This document shows positions 50,945-62,248 of a stretch of 64,000 nucleotides of DNA, piece after piece; the stretch's first letter is position 1; the number at the start of each line of letters is the position of its first letter. The DNA is from Clavelina lepadiformis (lineage: Eukaryota > Chordata > Ascidiacea > Aplousobranchia > Clavelinidae): positions 8,556,001-8,620,000 of the forward strand of contig NC_135242.1 in the NCBI RefSeq assembly GCF_947623445.1, written 5' to 3'. A model generated the notes under the pieces. It did no database searches. It was not told the DNA's origin and saw only the letters and a list, made by a program, of their open reading frames with translations. The position numbers and the translations under genes were made by a program.

Positions 50945-51655
50945 TCAACCATCAAAATTCTGTCTTAAAATACGTTTTTCTTCTTCAACAAACATTTTTT
51001 CTCTATTTGCTTGACCAGAATCTCGTTTGCGCTTTTCTTTATCCCTAAACGTTACTGCTTTAATAGCTGTTTTCTGATGCTTAACTTGAAATGCTACTTT
51101 TTGTCCATCAAGGTCTGTATGACAAAATCCAGCAAGATCTTCATCGTCATCTTCTGGGCGTGGTCTTTTGCCAATAGTGTGTTGTACATCAGCGTCTTTG
51201 TACATTCTGGACCAGCTAATAGCATGATCAGTATATTGTGTCTTGTCCTTAACCACAGGTTTAGAGCTTGGTGGAGCGGATGTAATTGATTGTGGAACTT
51301 GTTTGACAATAGTAAGGTCTGGTTTTCGATCTCTAACATTTGATTTGGTTTCCACAGCAGGTAGAGCTGACTCCCATGGCTTAAATTCTTTTGGGGGAAC
51401 ATATGGTGCTTCCTTAACATTTTTATCCCAATCTATATCTGCTCGAATATGTCTTGTGACAAATTCTGGTGTCTTGGCTTTAGACAATGCCATCAAAGGT
51501 GGTGGCAAAGCTGATTCTTTCATCATAAAATCTTGTATTTCCACTTCTTTTGCCACATTTGCTCCCAATGATGAATTTGAATTGTCACTGTCTGAACCAT
51601 CATCATCATTATCACTACTACAAGCAGCAAAAAAGGAAAGTGGATCAGCAGACAT
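50945..51655 (-). CDS. C1orf52 (UPF0690)-like protein
   Basis: A single-exon ORF of 236 residues, ATG at 51653-51655. The N terminus DPLSFFAACSSDNDDD, the core IDWDKNVKEAPYVPPKEFK and the downstream AISWSRMYKDA match, in order, the conserved parts of human C1orf52 (a DPLS(Y/F)FA start, then IDWE..V..AP..PPKEFK, then AIKWS.IY.D). A basic C-terminal region (KEKRKRDSGQANREK) suggests a nuclear protein, as reported for the family. Its biochemical role is unknown. It is on the same strand as DBNL and 680 bp upstream of it. Longer than the human protein by roughly 50 residues, mainly after the core. Confidence 0.78.
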   Translation of the reverse strand: MSADPLSFFAACSSDNDDDGSDSDNSNSSLGANVAKEVEIQDFMMKESALPPPLMALSKAKTPEFVTRHIRADIDWDKNVKEAPYVPPKEFKPWESALPAVETKSNVRDRKPDLTIVKQVPQSITSAPPSSKPVVKDKTQYTDHAISWSRMYKDADVQHTIGKRPRPEDDDEDLAGFCHTDLDGQKVAFQVKHQKTAIKAVTFRDKEKRKRDSGQANREKMFVEEEKRILRQNFDG

Positions 51656-54600
51656 GATCAGAAATGAGACAGAAAGAATTACAGAATCCTATTTATCATC
51701 TTAAATGCATAAAGATTATCCTGGATGTAATTTCATCAATAAATCCAAACAGGGTAATATATACATTGCATACAATCTATTTAAATTTCTTAGTGACTGG
51801 TCAAAGTCAAACCTATGACTTTGCTATTTTGTTGTGAGAAATATCTCTCGCAACAAGATGAAAGAATAGCCGTTATCCGGGTAATTGATTTTAATCCCCG
51901 TGCACTTAGAAATCTGTAGATCTTCCCTGTGCATAGCCTACTGGCATATAGGTAATAAGGTATGTATAAACGTAACCAACAAATTAAAAGACCTTGCTAC
52001 CGCCTTACTGCTATGCATGGATACTGCATGCATATTGTACATCAGTATTCATCATTTATTTTTCGCCATTTCCTGTAGGAAACAAAAAACCTGGCCTGAT
52101 TTTACTTTTTATAGCATAATAACCAAATAACAGAAAGCAATAATTATAGCATATGCTCCCAGGCCACAGCCCAAAAACAATTTTTAGAAAGTTATTTTTT
52201 CGTGCAATATTCAAATTTCGACCTTTTTCTCTATAGAATCTTATGCTAATCAATGTATTGTTAGCAGGCTGTATGACTAGGCCTATGTGAGGCTGGATTG
52301 TATAGTCTCTGAGCAATAGTTTTGCCCCATTGGCTCAACACGGTCACGGCTACTTGTCTCCAAGTCAAATTTTTAGTAACGTTATACGGTGTTACTTACA
52401 TAGCATTGTTAAGAATTCTGAGCTATGTAGACCTATACCTGCACATGCCTCTATCAAAATCCTTCTGCTACATAGGCTAGCCTAGCTTGCTACGCAAAAA
52501 AGGGATAAACGGAAGTTGCAGTCGGCCTATGAAAGCCACGGTTTTGAGAGCACCACCATTCTGGCAAAATCATAGCGCTCGTAAGTCAAGACGTGTCTCC
52601 AATAAACAAATTAAAAAGACCTGTCTTAACAGAGAAAATAAATTCTATTGTTTTGTTGAAAGTTTGGCAGAGATGTCGACGTTTTAACTTTTAATATGAT
52701 ATTCAATTTTATCAAGTTTGCCACTGACCAGGTTAGATTCTTCCTTTCCGGCCGTAAAGTCACGTAGCTCTGAGACTACAATCGCTATTGCTCTATGAAC
52801 TCTGTCGTGTGTTTTATGTGCGTTTGCCGTTAGCCCCTATTTACACAATAATTGCAGCTTTACCATTTGCTGTGAGACAGTTTCAGCTCTGGTATTTCGA
52901 CTGATATACCAAATTACAAATTGTGCATATTGTTAAGAAAGTTGTATTGTCTTTAGCTAGTCATGTCATTCAAACATTTAATTCCTAAAACGTAAATTGT
53001 TTGCTGGATTTCAAACAATACATTTATGTGGTTTTGGGAAGTGCTTGTAGTAGGCCTACACTTAGAGTGTTACGAATTTAGACGTGTTCTTGTTGGCAAT
53101 ATCTCTGTCACGTAAAAGTGTTGTCAGATTGTTAGTGGTTACAAAGGAAATAATATGTAACAAATCGACATGTCATATGTAACGGCCGGCCTACTTTGAC
53201 TGGCTACAGCATAAAGCTATGAAAAAGTTATTCTTAATTCTCTTTTAAAATATCTCGTCTTCTGAAAGTCTCTTCTGGAAAAGTGTGATAACGGTACATG
53301 ATAACTTCTTCTGATGTAATTACGACTACATTCTGCAATATAAGAATTGGGACTTTATGAATGTTGTACTGACTTAAAGAAACAATAAGAAACAATATTG
53401 TGACGGTTACGTCATGAGTCACGAATTGTTTTCGAAATGCTGAAATTTTATTTTGGGATTTTGCAATTCAGTTGATGACCGGACTTGAATTCTTCTTAAT
53501 GACGTCAGATAAATTACCTCGCTTTAACTGGTGTGCCATATAAATACTGTTGTAATGTTTGCGATCCTGCCTTTTACTTTTCTCACTCACTTGTTAAGAC
53601 TGCGCAATATAACAATCAGTAAGCTTTGCCCAAAGGCGAAAGCGTTTGTGTCTGATAATAAATAAAATGGGAACTTTATAATTTAGTAATTTGTATAGAC
53701 AGAATTAAGCAACTAACAGCATAGTCACCCCTGTTTGAGGAATAAGAACTCATATCATCGAAGCAGAAGGAAACAAATTATCATCTTCAATCGTCCTCGC
53801 TCATATTGTAACAATAGCCGCCAGGGTACGCGGTCATTATGACAGATGTGTTTGATGTGTAATACTTCACACAAGTAATACACTAAATACAGCAACAAAA
53901 CTCTAATTTGTCATAGTATAAGCAACGGAATCAAAAATTTAATACACAAAAGGAGTTTTAAAATAATAATTAAAGCCTTTGGCTTTATGTTTCCAAAACA
54001 TTAATGTGGATCCCGCGATTGCTACCTAGCAATGCTACGGCATCTTACATAGATTATATGCGAATAGTGCGATGCTGTATAGCTTGTGATGATATTATAA
54101 AATTGCTTGCAAATCGAATGCCGCATAGAATACTTGTTTACGGAAATCGGCAAAGCAAAGCATTGTGTTACGTAATCGATTACTCTCTGCTTATCGTAGT
54201 AAGTCGTGATAAAAATGTCGTGCATGCCTATATTGCGTGTGTTATTATTCATAGTTGTTCAATGCGTTACAGTCTACCAAGTCAACCCTAGAAATTGGTC
54301 GACTTCATTATGTAGCTGTCCCAATGTTTTATCTCGATGTATTCGTTCAAAGAAGCTTCAATATAATCAGAATATAAAGTTGTCAAGGTGAACAACTAAT
54401 TCTAAGATTAAGAAAAGCGAAACAACGACCTTGAGACTCATTAACCATCGAGGAAAATAAACATTTCAACCGACAAACGTTGTAGTGATTTGGTCGCCCT
54501 TACAGGATAAGGTACGACATACAACCATTTCATTACAAGCTTTTAAGTAAGCTAGGCCTATGTAGCTTCTGTACTTCTATTTTCATCGTCAACTGTGGGA

Positions 54601-57568
54601 GCTAAAATATAGTGCAAACAAATGTTTGCAAGAAATTGCAATTGAGATAAGTTCTCAAATGGTTATTGGACGGGAACAAAACGGCAAAGTCCAGAGGATT
54701 TAGAATGAGAAAAATGTGAAGTAGACCTACCGCCTAAAGCCCTAGACCTGCAGTTAAGTAAACGTTCGCTTATTAAATGATGCCAAGGTTTCCCACAATG
54801 GTATGGTAGGTAGGCCAATCACTATCATTATCTTCGGAGTGAATAAAGTCTTAATTTGCACGACTTAAATTCGGCGATGATTTCTCACTCCTCGAGTCCC
54901 GTTAACGGAGATTGTTTTCGTGCAAATCCGATTGACTTCCATTTTTTAAGGCGTAGGCCTATTTGCTTTTTCATTTGTTTATAACTTATTGCCCAAATTT
55001 AGAATGGTTCATTTGAACCAATAAACAGCAGCAAAAAGAATAAGTTAGAGGTTCATACCAGATACAACCATAACAACACTAGTGCAGCTGGGAATCGAAT
55101 ACATATGTGATATACAGTAAGTATTGCTAAATTTATGAATTTGCGAATATTGTCTGTGATTACTTACGACATCACACGAGCCTTGATCTACGACATTACT
55201 AAGGCAAATTTTACGATTTTCTTTTGCTTTTAATTATCTAACCAAAAATTATTTTTCAAAACCACAAACCATTCCATCAATTTAATCACCATATTCAGTA
55301 AGTAGTGTTTTTTCATATAAGTCTTGTTTTTTGACTTGCCCCTCACTTTTCCAATCAAAAAGCTTGGACATAGCCATCGGATTCAGGAAAAACCTACAGG
55401 TTACAATTTACAAACTTAAGATCGAAACAAAAAACAAAACTTGAAAAATCATGAAAGGTTAACCGCTAAACTATACAGTAAAAATATCAAACTCTAAACG
55501 CCGATTTGCACTGAGCGCGAGCGAAACAAGCGACGCGAAACTTCTTGAGTTGGGCCTACTTATTCACAGTTTTGTGCTTTACCTCTCAAATCACTCACTT
55601 CCTGTTAAAAAAAGTCATATTTTCTATTACTGTACATTCACTAAAATTAATGTGAGCTTTTTGTGAAGAGTCTTTCATCCACCAATTATTACACGAAAGT
55701 AAAAATGGTTATACTCGAATGACTTTGAACCCCACTGTCAACATTATTTATAAGTCTGTCTGGGAAGATTGGTGGGTGAGTACCTTGGTAGAAATATAGT
55801 TTTATTAAAAAGTTTTAATCAAATCACGTCAAATTATTATCTAATCAATTTTCCAACAAAAATCAAACAGACCAATTTTGTCATATCAAAAACGATGTCG
55901 TTGAGCAAATTATTTCGTTGATATGCATAGTTAATAATTATTAACTAATTAGATCATTAACTAATAATTAATTATAATTGTAAATAATAATTAGCCAGAT
56001 AAATGTATTTGTCTCTTTATTCGAAAAGGTTATTCCAAAAATGTTCGAAATTCCTGGTCTTTCGCCCAGTAAACCAAAACGTGCAAAACAAAGCCCTAAA
56101 TAGAAAAACATTTTTGCAATCGACATTTCAAAAGACATTACCATAGGCCTATATATAACAACAACTTATAAAAATATAATACAATTTTTGTCACAGATTA
56201 CTGTATATGCAGCTAAAATTTATTTTTAATCAGATAGAAGAGTTTTTAAGGTTTGACTTTGACAACCACTAAGAAATTTTAGAAACAGACAGTTAATTTT
56301 CTGCTTTACTTGCAGAATTAGTTTGAAAAATTTTGGGAGACCCTTGGGGAAGTAAGTAACCGTTTCTGTCTCCAAAAGCACCTTTAAAAATACTGTTCGG
56401 ATGGTGTTTGTTATAGTGTAAAGGCGGTTGATGTTTCAATCAGGGGAAAAGATTTATGTAGACTTATGATAGGGATAGAGAATTGATAGCCCTATAGCCT
56501 ACCACTGGGCTAAAGATAAGTTGACAATTACAAGTGGTCAGATATAGCTTTGTCATGGCAATGGTTAATGTTTGAAATATTGCGATAGATCTCAAATAAA
56601 TCTGAATAATTTATAAATTGCAAAACCTTTGTGTTCAACTCACCAATATAGTGATATGCTCACCTGCTTAGAAAAGAAGTGTAGATATATGCCATGAAGC
56701 ATAATATTGTCAACTCGTTGCTTACCAAATATATTCCGTACAAGATAAAAGTAGGAACTGCAAATAACAATACAATAGCTATATAGGCTATAATAAGTTA
56801 AACAAAAATTATTTATAAGATTGGGCTGTTGCTATTTTTATTCATAGCATTCCGCTCCCTACTTGCTTTATTTAAAATTTAACGAAAAATAAAAGTACAG
56901 ACTCAATGGTTAGGCTTAAGTACAGAATCGTAATGACTCGAATCACTGACCCGATTCGAGTTAATTTTTTCAAAGATTTGACTCGACAAATGGCTTAACC
57001 TGACTCGAGTCAATATCAGTTATTTATGATTACGATCCGGCATCAAAGCAAAAAAATCTCGATCTTTTCTTTGGTGCAAATGTCACAAAATTAGTTACAA
57101 AGCCAACAGACGTTTTAGTATAGCATTGTACTTCGATGTGTTTTTAGACGCTTATTTAGATGTATTCCACAACGTGTTTTTAGATGTAGGCCTATTCCAC
57201 TCATATTGTTGCGGCCATTCTTGTGCACAATGTGTGAATATCTGTTTTTGTTAATATTTTACCGATATCGGCGATATGCCACTTGTGATTCTACGCTGCT
57301 CACGATTTCTAATCTCGTCCATAACTGTTTCCTCAGTAAAGCACCTTCTAGGCTTCATCTTTGGGGTTTTTTCAGCATTCCAGTATTGTCATATGACTTC
57401 GATCGTTTCGACTAGCGGCATGTCGGTCAGATTTCCATTCAGCTATATTTATGTGGCATAGACGTGATCAAATCTCTATCGCGAATTAACCTTACTCGGA
57501 AAAGAAAGCTCTTTCTCTTCTTCGAGCCAAGCGTTGTGAATATGCCCGTCGTCCTAATGAAATTTATG
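51656..57568. other. Large gene-poor stretch
   Basis: About 5.9 kb with no supported gene. ORFs at 51885-52316, 53234-53422, 54004-54391 and 57206-57682 are short, overlap on opposite strands and show no domain. At 52540-52580 the words GGTTTTGAGAGCACCACCATTCTGGC resemble 4395-4440, possibly a shared dispersed repeat. At 56920-57020 ACTCGAGTCA words recall the repeat at 40665-41830. Confidence 0.45.
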
Positions 57569-57986
57569 AGTGGTGGTCAAAGTAACCATATAAGTTACTT
57601 TAGTAAATGTATTGTTATTCCCGAAAATATCTACTCCACTGCAAGTAGAAGTATTTCTTTTCAGAACTACTCAAATAAGTAGTAGTTATCAATCTAGAGT
57701 ATGAGTTTGGAAAAGCACACATTACCACGAGCTTGATAAAAGCAATACAACTGTAGGTAAATGCATACTTTTATAAAGCTAAATAGTTTCAGACATACTT
57801 TTGTCTTCCGTCAGAGCATTGTTACGTGAAATCAAGTTGTAGACTGTAGATAAACGCTTAGTGCAGATGTGATGTTACTTTGGACTAAAATTTACTAAGT
57901 CACAGTAGAAGTACCCACGAACAAACCTACTTCACTAAGTAGAAATCTACGTAAGTAAAACTATTTCGGTACTGCCCACCGCTGCA
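57569..57986. mobile_element. Probable MITE with GGTGGGCAGTA-type ends
   Basis: The right end TTTCGGTACTGCCCACCGCTG matches the terminus of the AGGTGGGCAGTACCG family. The left end GAGTGGTGGTCAAAGTAACC is its imperfect complement. The interior alternates AGTAGAAGTA and ACTACTCAAATAAGTAG words, different from copies A-C, so this is a related family or a decayed relative. No target duplication found. Confidence 0.45.
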
Positions 57987-58440
57987 ATCAATATACAGGG
58001 CTCATACAGTAAAAATAATACATCTGAAATCTCTACTGCTGCCAATTCTTCTGAGTATCTTGGCCTGTAATACAGGTAATCTTGCTTCGTTTACTATTAT
58101 TCCGCTATTCAAACTAGTTTTTAAAGTGAAAATTGGAACTTTCGTATACTGCAACTTATGAGGGAAATTATAGTATGAATGAATCCAACGACTTTTAATA
58201 CTAACATCTGCAACGAAACGGTTTGGAACAAATTACAACGAAACGAACATTGAACAAAGCTAGCGCTGAAATAAAAGTTTGAGCTTAATTGGCGTGCAAA
58301 ATAATATGCAGTAACGTAAAAATTAAAAACGGACCGCGAAAAAGCGCACGCAAGTGGAAAGCAAAATCAGCAAAAGGAACAGAAAACTCTAACGACGATA
58401 AAAAAGATAATGTTGAAAGAATCGTTCGTCTAAAACCGAG
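57987..58440. other. Intergenic, nothing recognised
   Basis: AT-rich sequence with no recognised gene between the probable MITE and the candidate exon on the minus strand. Confidence 0.4.
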
Positions 58441-58444
58441 GTTT

Positions 58445-58632
58445 TCACTGTGATCCGCTTGCGCTGAAGGCACTGGTTGTTTCAGAAGCCTCAGAAACGA
58501 CCGAGGCGTTTCGAACGACTCCAGGTTGCAGAAATTCTTGCAAGCTGGGCAATGTTGAATCGTTGTAGCCAGCAAGAATTGGCTTCGAAACCTCAGACGG
58601 AAGCTTCAGTTCTGGCATTCTACAGAAATAAG
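58445..58632 (-). CDS. Candidate terminal exon of an unknown gene
   Basis: On the minus strand a polypyrimidine-AG (TTACTTATTTCTGTAG) is followed by an open frame. It reads MPELKLPSEVSKPILAGYN, then LPSLQEFLQPGVVRN, then a Ser/Thr/Ala-rich end and TGA. Its composition is clearly less AT-rich than the flanks, which is unusual here for non-coding DNA. No upstream exon or family was recognised, and GC-rich repeat sequence begins immediately upstream at 58660. It could be part of a repeat or an old retrocopy. Confidence 0.25.
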
Positions 58633-59268
58633 TAACTAGCTTCAATAATCGCAGAGTTGGAGCTCGGGCCGGGCTTTTCGGGTCGGGTTCGGGCTTGAGT
58701 TAAAAATATTTGGGCCAGATATCATACTCACACTCTGTCACATTAGCGTCGTAGTTTTACTTTCTGTACAGAAATGTGCATGCGCGCAGACTTCTAATAA
58801 CCTCCTGCAGGTAGCAATGCGCAACTTGGAAAAGGATGGCAGTCAAGAGTTGACATTAAAAGATAACTTTTATTCGTTTCGTAGCCTAAATTTAACTTTT
58901 GGAGCCGAATTCAGCTTGCAAATAAATTTTCGGATTCGGGCGGAGTTCGGGCTTGTATTTTCGTTTTCCAGCTACAAACATAAGGCTTGTTTACAACTCC
59001 GAATAAATGACAGTCACGCGGATTCGATGAGTCTTTTACGTGTGGCTTTTACGAAATTTTCTGCTCTGCAAAATCTTGATATCTAGTTAGCTGGGCTCTC
59101 ACCATAAACAATACAATACTACATGCGTGGAAACGTAAGCGACCACCGTGTTCGTGATATATATACGACTATATTGGACAAATTTACTCTTGTGTTTCTG
59201 ACGCGATCGCAAAAATTATGGGTATAAACAAATGAACATGTCTATCTAAACATAACCAACGTAACCAT
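58633..59268. other. Repeat-like intergenic stretch
   Basis: At 58660-58700 the sequence CGGGCCGGGCTTTTCGGG is followed by GGTTCGGGC. A related GGATTCGGGCGGAGTTCGGG occurs at 58932-58952, in the same orientation. Possibly a decayed DNA transposon. The ORF at 58817-59086 is not convincing. Confidence 0.4.
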
Positions 59269-59589
59269 TAGGATGTTTCATTTTTTCACCATTTTGGAAT
59301 TTAAAAAAGCTTGGGGTCTCCCTAGGCCGTATTTTGGGCACAATGAAAGAATCTGAATTTTTTTTTATTTATGACGTCATTTTGAGGTTGCACCCCCTTG
59401 TTGAAGTTTCGGTGGGGGTGCATTTTTGTGATTTGGCGATATCTTGGTAACCTATTGAGCTAGAGCTATGATCAAGGTCTCAAAAGATGCAGAACAGCTG
59501 GTTTCCCATAACCACTCAATACATTTTAACTGTATTTTTGCTCTAGAAAAAAAGTTATTTGAGAAAAACCGAAATTTTGACATATTTTG
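59269..59589 (+). repeat. Left terminal inverted repeat of the 59269-62048 element
   Basis: Starts TAGGATGTTTCATTTTTTCA and pairs with 61728-62048. It contains ATTTATGACGTCATTTTGAG (a TGACGTCA palindrome, the CRE-type octamer) and GCACCCCC/GGGGGTGC inverted words bracketing TTGTTGAAGTTTC, so each arm can itself fold. Confidence 0.93.
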
Positions 59590-59958
59590 TATGCAAATCA
59601 CAATGTAGTTCCCAACCGAACCTTTATTTTGCTTGGTGGTGATTGTAAACTTTTAGATTGGCCTTCGCCATGAAAAGTAAGCAAAATATTTTATATGTAA
59701 GCTATACAAACATATATCTAAGATAAACTTAAAATTACAGCAGTTTGTGTAAATAACTGCTACATCGGTAGTTCTGGAAAGATCGAGTAAACGATCATGT
59801 TAAACTGCGACTTTGATTTCTACTTTAGCGTTACTCTACCGTGTAAGAACAGTTCCATAAGCCAAATAACAAATTGTATTTTTTATTCAAATTTATTTTT
59901 ATTCTTTAAACTAACAACAAACAACAGTTCATGTTAACCCAAAAATTTGCTGTCTTCA

Positions 59959-61560
59959 CTAATTCTTATCCATATTGCACAGGTATGCTTGCAAACGAAA
60001 ATCAGTACGCCTCAAAGTAGATTTCTTTTCACGAATTTTCTCCTGCAGAATATTTTTCAACCATCCAATTTTCCTTTCATTGCACCTATTATTGTTTTCA
60101 ATGGCTTTCCAAAATTCTGGATCAACATCATCTGAAGCAATGCAAGGAGCTTGTTTGCTGTTCAATGTGAAAAATTGTTTTAAGCCAGCATTACGATTCA
60201 TAAGCAAGTTGTTTACATCGATGGATAGCGGCATGGAAGAGGATACTTTAACAGCCTCGATTGGGTAAGGTGGCACCTCAGAATAAACACTTAAAGCCAC
60301 ATTTTGGGGGTCAAGCCATTGTCCCGCATGATCCAAGTAATACTTCGTTACCATATCAGCAACATCAGGCTGGATTTCTCTATAAGCAAGAAGAAGGTTG
60401 CGTTGGAAAAGAGTAAGAAAAGGACCATCACAAGCTTTTGGATGCAAATGTATCATTACAAAAGAGGGTACATAGACTGAAACAATGTATGAAACAATTT
60501 TTTCTAATTTTCTTTTTTGATTTGTGGACATTTGTTGACTTCCAATGTTGAAAAGCAGAAGACGAAGGTAGCCGCTGGCAGTTGTTATCCATCGTGAGCG
60601 ACTTATGCTCTCCTGTTTGTATGTTAAAAGGTTTTTTAGATTTTCCGGAACATTCATCAGCAAATGAGAAGCTAACACTAACAAGCACAATTCGTCACTG
60701 CGGAAACTGTTGTCTACCATTTTTTCCTTTTTTTTGTCAGAAAACCATTGCGTTTTTTCTTTTATGTGCAGTGCTGCAATCTTTGTAATCGGAATAGTTA
60801 CAGTGTCACATGGAATTAAATCGTTTAGAACGGGCTTCTGTATTGTTTTTATAATATTCAGTAATGCACCATCTTCAAGTGCTCTGGGACCTTTTTTTCC
60901 ACCTTCTATGAAACGAATAACATGGGACAGATATATTTCATTGACATGAAATAAACATTCCAAGGTATGAATCCCATGACCAATGGTCAAACTAAAATAA
61001 TCTGCTAAGCGTTTATTTACTCCTGACTTCCTGCCTGTGTTAACAGCTGTAGTGTCCGCCATGACTGAGTACACCTTCTTTAGAGTATCACCGCATACCT
61101 CATCAATAATTGTGGAGGAAAGTATTTCCCCTGTAACTGATGTTCATTTGGGAAAGGTTTTGACACCAACAATTCTCTCACATTTTTTATTCTGGTCATC
61201 CAACAACTGACCAACAAAAACATACCGGTCAAGTGAGTTAATCACCCTACCATCATAACACAGTTGCATTGCACTACACGACTTTATCTCTAATTGGCAT
61301 CTTTCTAATGCTTTCATTCGTACTTTCTCTCGTCTGCGAAAAACAGTTGTTGGAGATGCTGCGATTTTTTCACCTGCCAAAGATCTCAGTTGGTCTGAGT
61401 GCTGGCGTATGGAAGTCATACGACGGTCAGCTAGCATGCACATCTCCTGATTTACTGAAAACGTATGAATTTTTTTATAGAATTTTCCACCAATTACTTT
61501 CTTGATTTCAAAATCTGGGTCTGATTTATGATCTCCTGAATCTGATTCCGAATCTGACAT
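59959..61560 (-). pseudogene. Divergent hAT-like transposase with one in-frame stop
   Basis: The frame runs from about 61758 to the TAG at 59959-59961. It is interrupted once by TGA at 61144-61146, with no frame change on either side. The likely start is the ATG at 61558-61560 (MSDSESDSGDHKSDP), giving about 533 codons. RNase H-like features in order: LCYDGRVINSLDRYVFVGQ (first acidic residue), VMADTTAVNTGRKSGVNKRL (second), then HTLECLFHVNEIYL. The last contains the C-x-x-H spacing seen at the same place in hAT transposases. The C-terminal 200 residues (PEFWKAIENNNRCNERKIGW) match nothing I know. I recall similar uncharacterised DTTA-NTG proteins in cnidarian and aphid genomes. No BED finger seen. 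A recent stop or, less likely, an unrecognised tiny intron explains the TGA. Confidence 0.75.
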
Positions 61561-61727
61561 GACGTTGAAATTTTGGATTCCAGACTTTTTTCTTATTTTA
61601 TCCGCAATAACATACTTTGAAGATAAGCTAGAAGATGAACAATTTTCAGTAGACTGCTCAGGGTAATATTTTCGCTTATGACGGTAACTTTTACTCAAAC
61701 AGTTGATCTGACATGTTGACTTGTAGG

Positions 61728-62048
61728 CAAAATATGTCAAAATTTTGGTTTTTCTCAAATAACTTTTTTTCTAGAGCGAAAATGCAATTAAAATGTATTG
61801 AGTGGTTATAGGAAACCAGCCATTCTGCATCTTTTGACACCTTGATTATGGCTCTAGCTCAATCGGTTACCAAGATATCGCCAAATTAGAAAAATGCACC
61901 CCCACTGAAACTTCAACAAGGGGGTGCAACCTCAAAATGACGTCATAAATAAAAAAAAATTCAGATTCTTTCATTGTGCCCAAAATACGGCCTAGGGAGA
62001 CCCCAAGCTTTTTTAAATTCCAAAATGGTGAAAAAATGAAACATCCTA
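61728..62048 (-). repeat. Right terminal inverted repeat of the 59269-62048 element
   Basis: Reverse complement of the left arm, ending TGAAACATCCTA. The transposase frame opens within its inner edge but the first ATG lies inside the unique region, so this arm probably contains the promoter and 5' leader of the transposase gene. Confidence 0.93.
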
Positions 62049-62248
62049 GTAACCATATTGATTGGCGCCCCAAATATAGATCTCAGCTGTCAAATGCAAC
62101 GTTGCTGAGCAATCAATAGGTTAAAAAACGGTATAACATCGTAGCTTTGACTAGAGACAAAAGCAGCAAATGCTGGATAGCGGAAACAGATGAAGCGGAA
62201 ACCGTTCCGCAATACATCTTAATCGATACGCTACTAGGTAGAAATACA

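Larger units (their letters stand above)
59269..62048 (-). mobile_element. Large DNA transposon with 321-bp TIRs and 8-bp TSD, hAT-like
   Basis: A complete 2780-bp element. Terminal inverted repeats run 59269-59589 and 61728-62048, starting TAGGATGTTTCATTTTTTCA. I count about 14 mismatches in about 321 bp (near 96% identity), none in the outer 135 or so. Exact 8-bp direct repeats GTAACCAT flank it (59261-59268 and 62049-62056). The single gene on the minus strand covers most of the space between the repeats. The 8-bp duplication and a C-x-x-H block in the transposase point to hAT or a sister group, but the long TIRs and the lack of a recognisable hAT C-terminal dimerisation motif are unusual. 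It inserted about 200 bp downstream of the SOX30-like stop codon. Confidence 0.93.

Noticed and set aside
51011-51704. Plus-strand ORFs of 92 and 153 codons
   Set aside because: Antisense to the C1orf52-like ORF, with no domain; the minus-strand frame matches a known family.
53590-53690. Possible terminal repeat of a retroelement (GCCCAAAGGCGAAAGC then AATAAA)
   Set aside because: No second copy in the window, no primer-binding site and no coding relics; not supported.
59269-59270. TA target duplication (Tc1/mariner-type) for the large element
   Set aside because: The TA belongs to the inverted repeat itself (TAGGATG...CATCCTA); the true flanking repeat is the 8-bp GTAACCAT.
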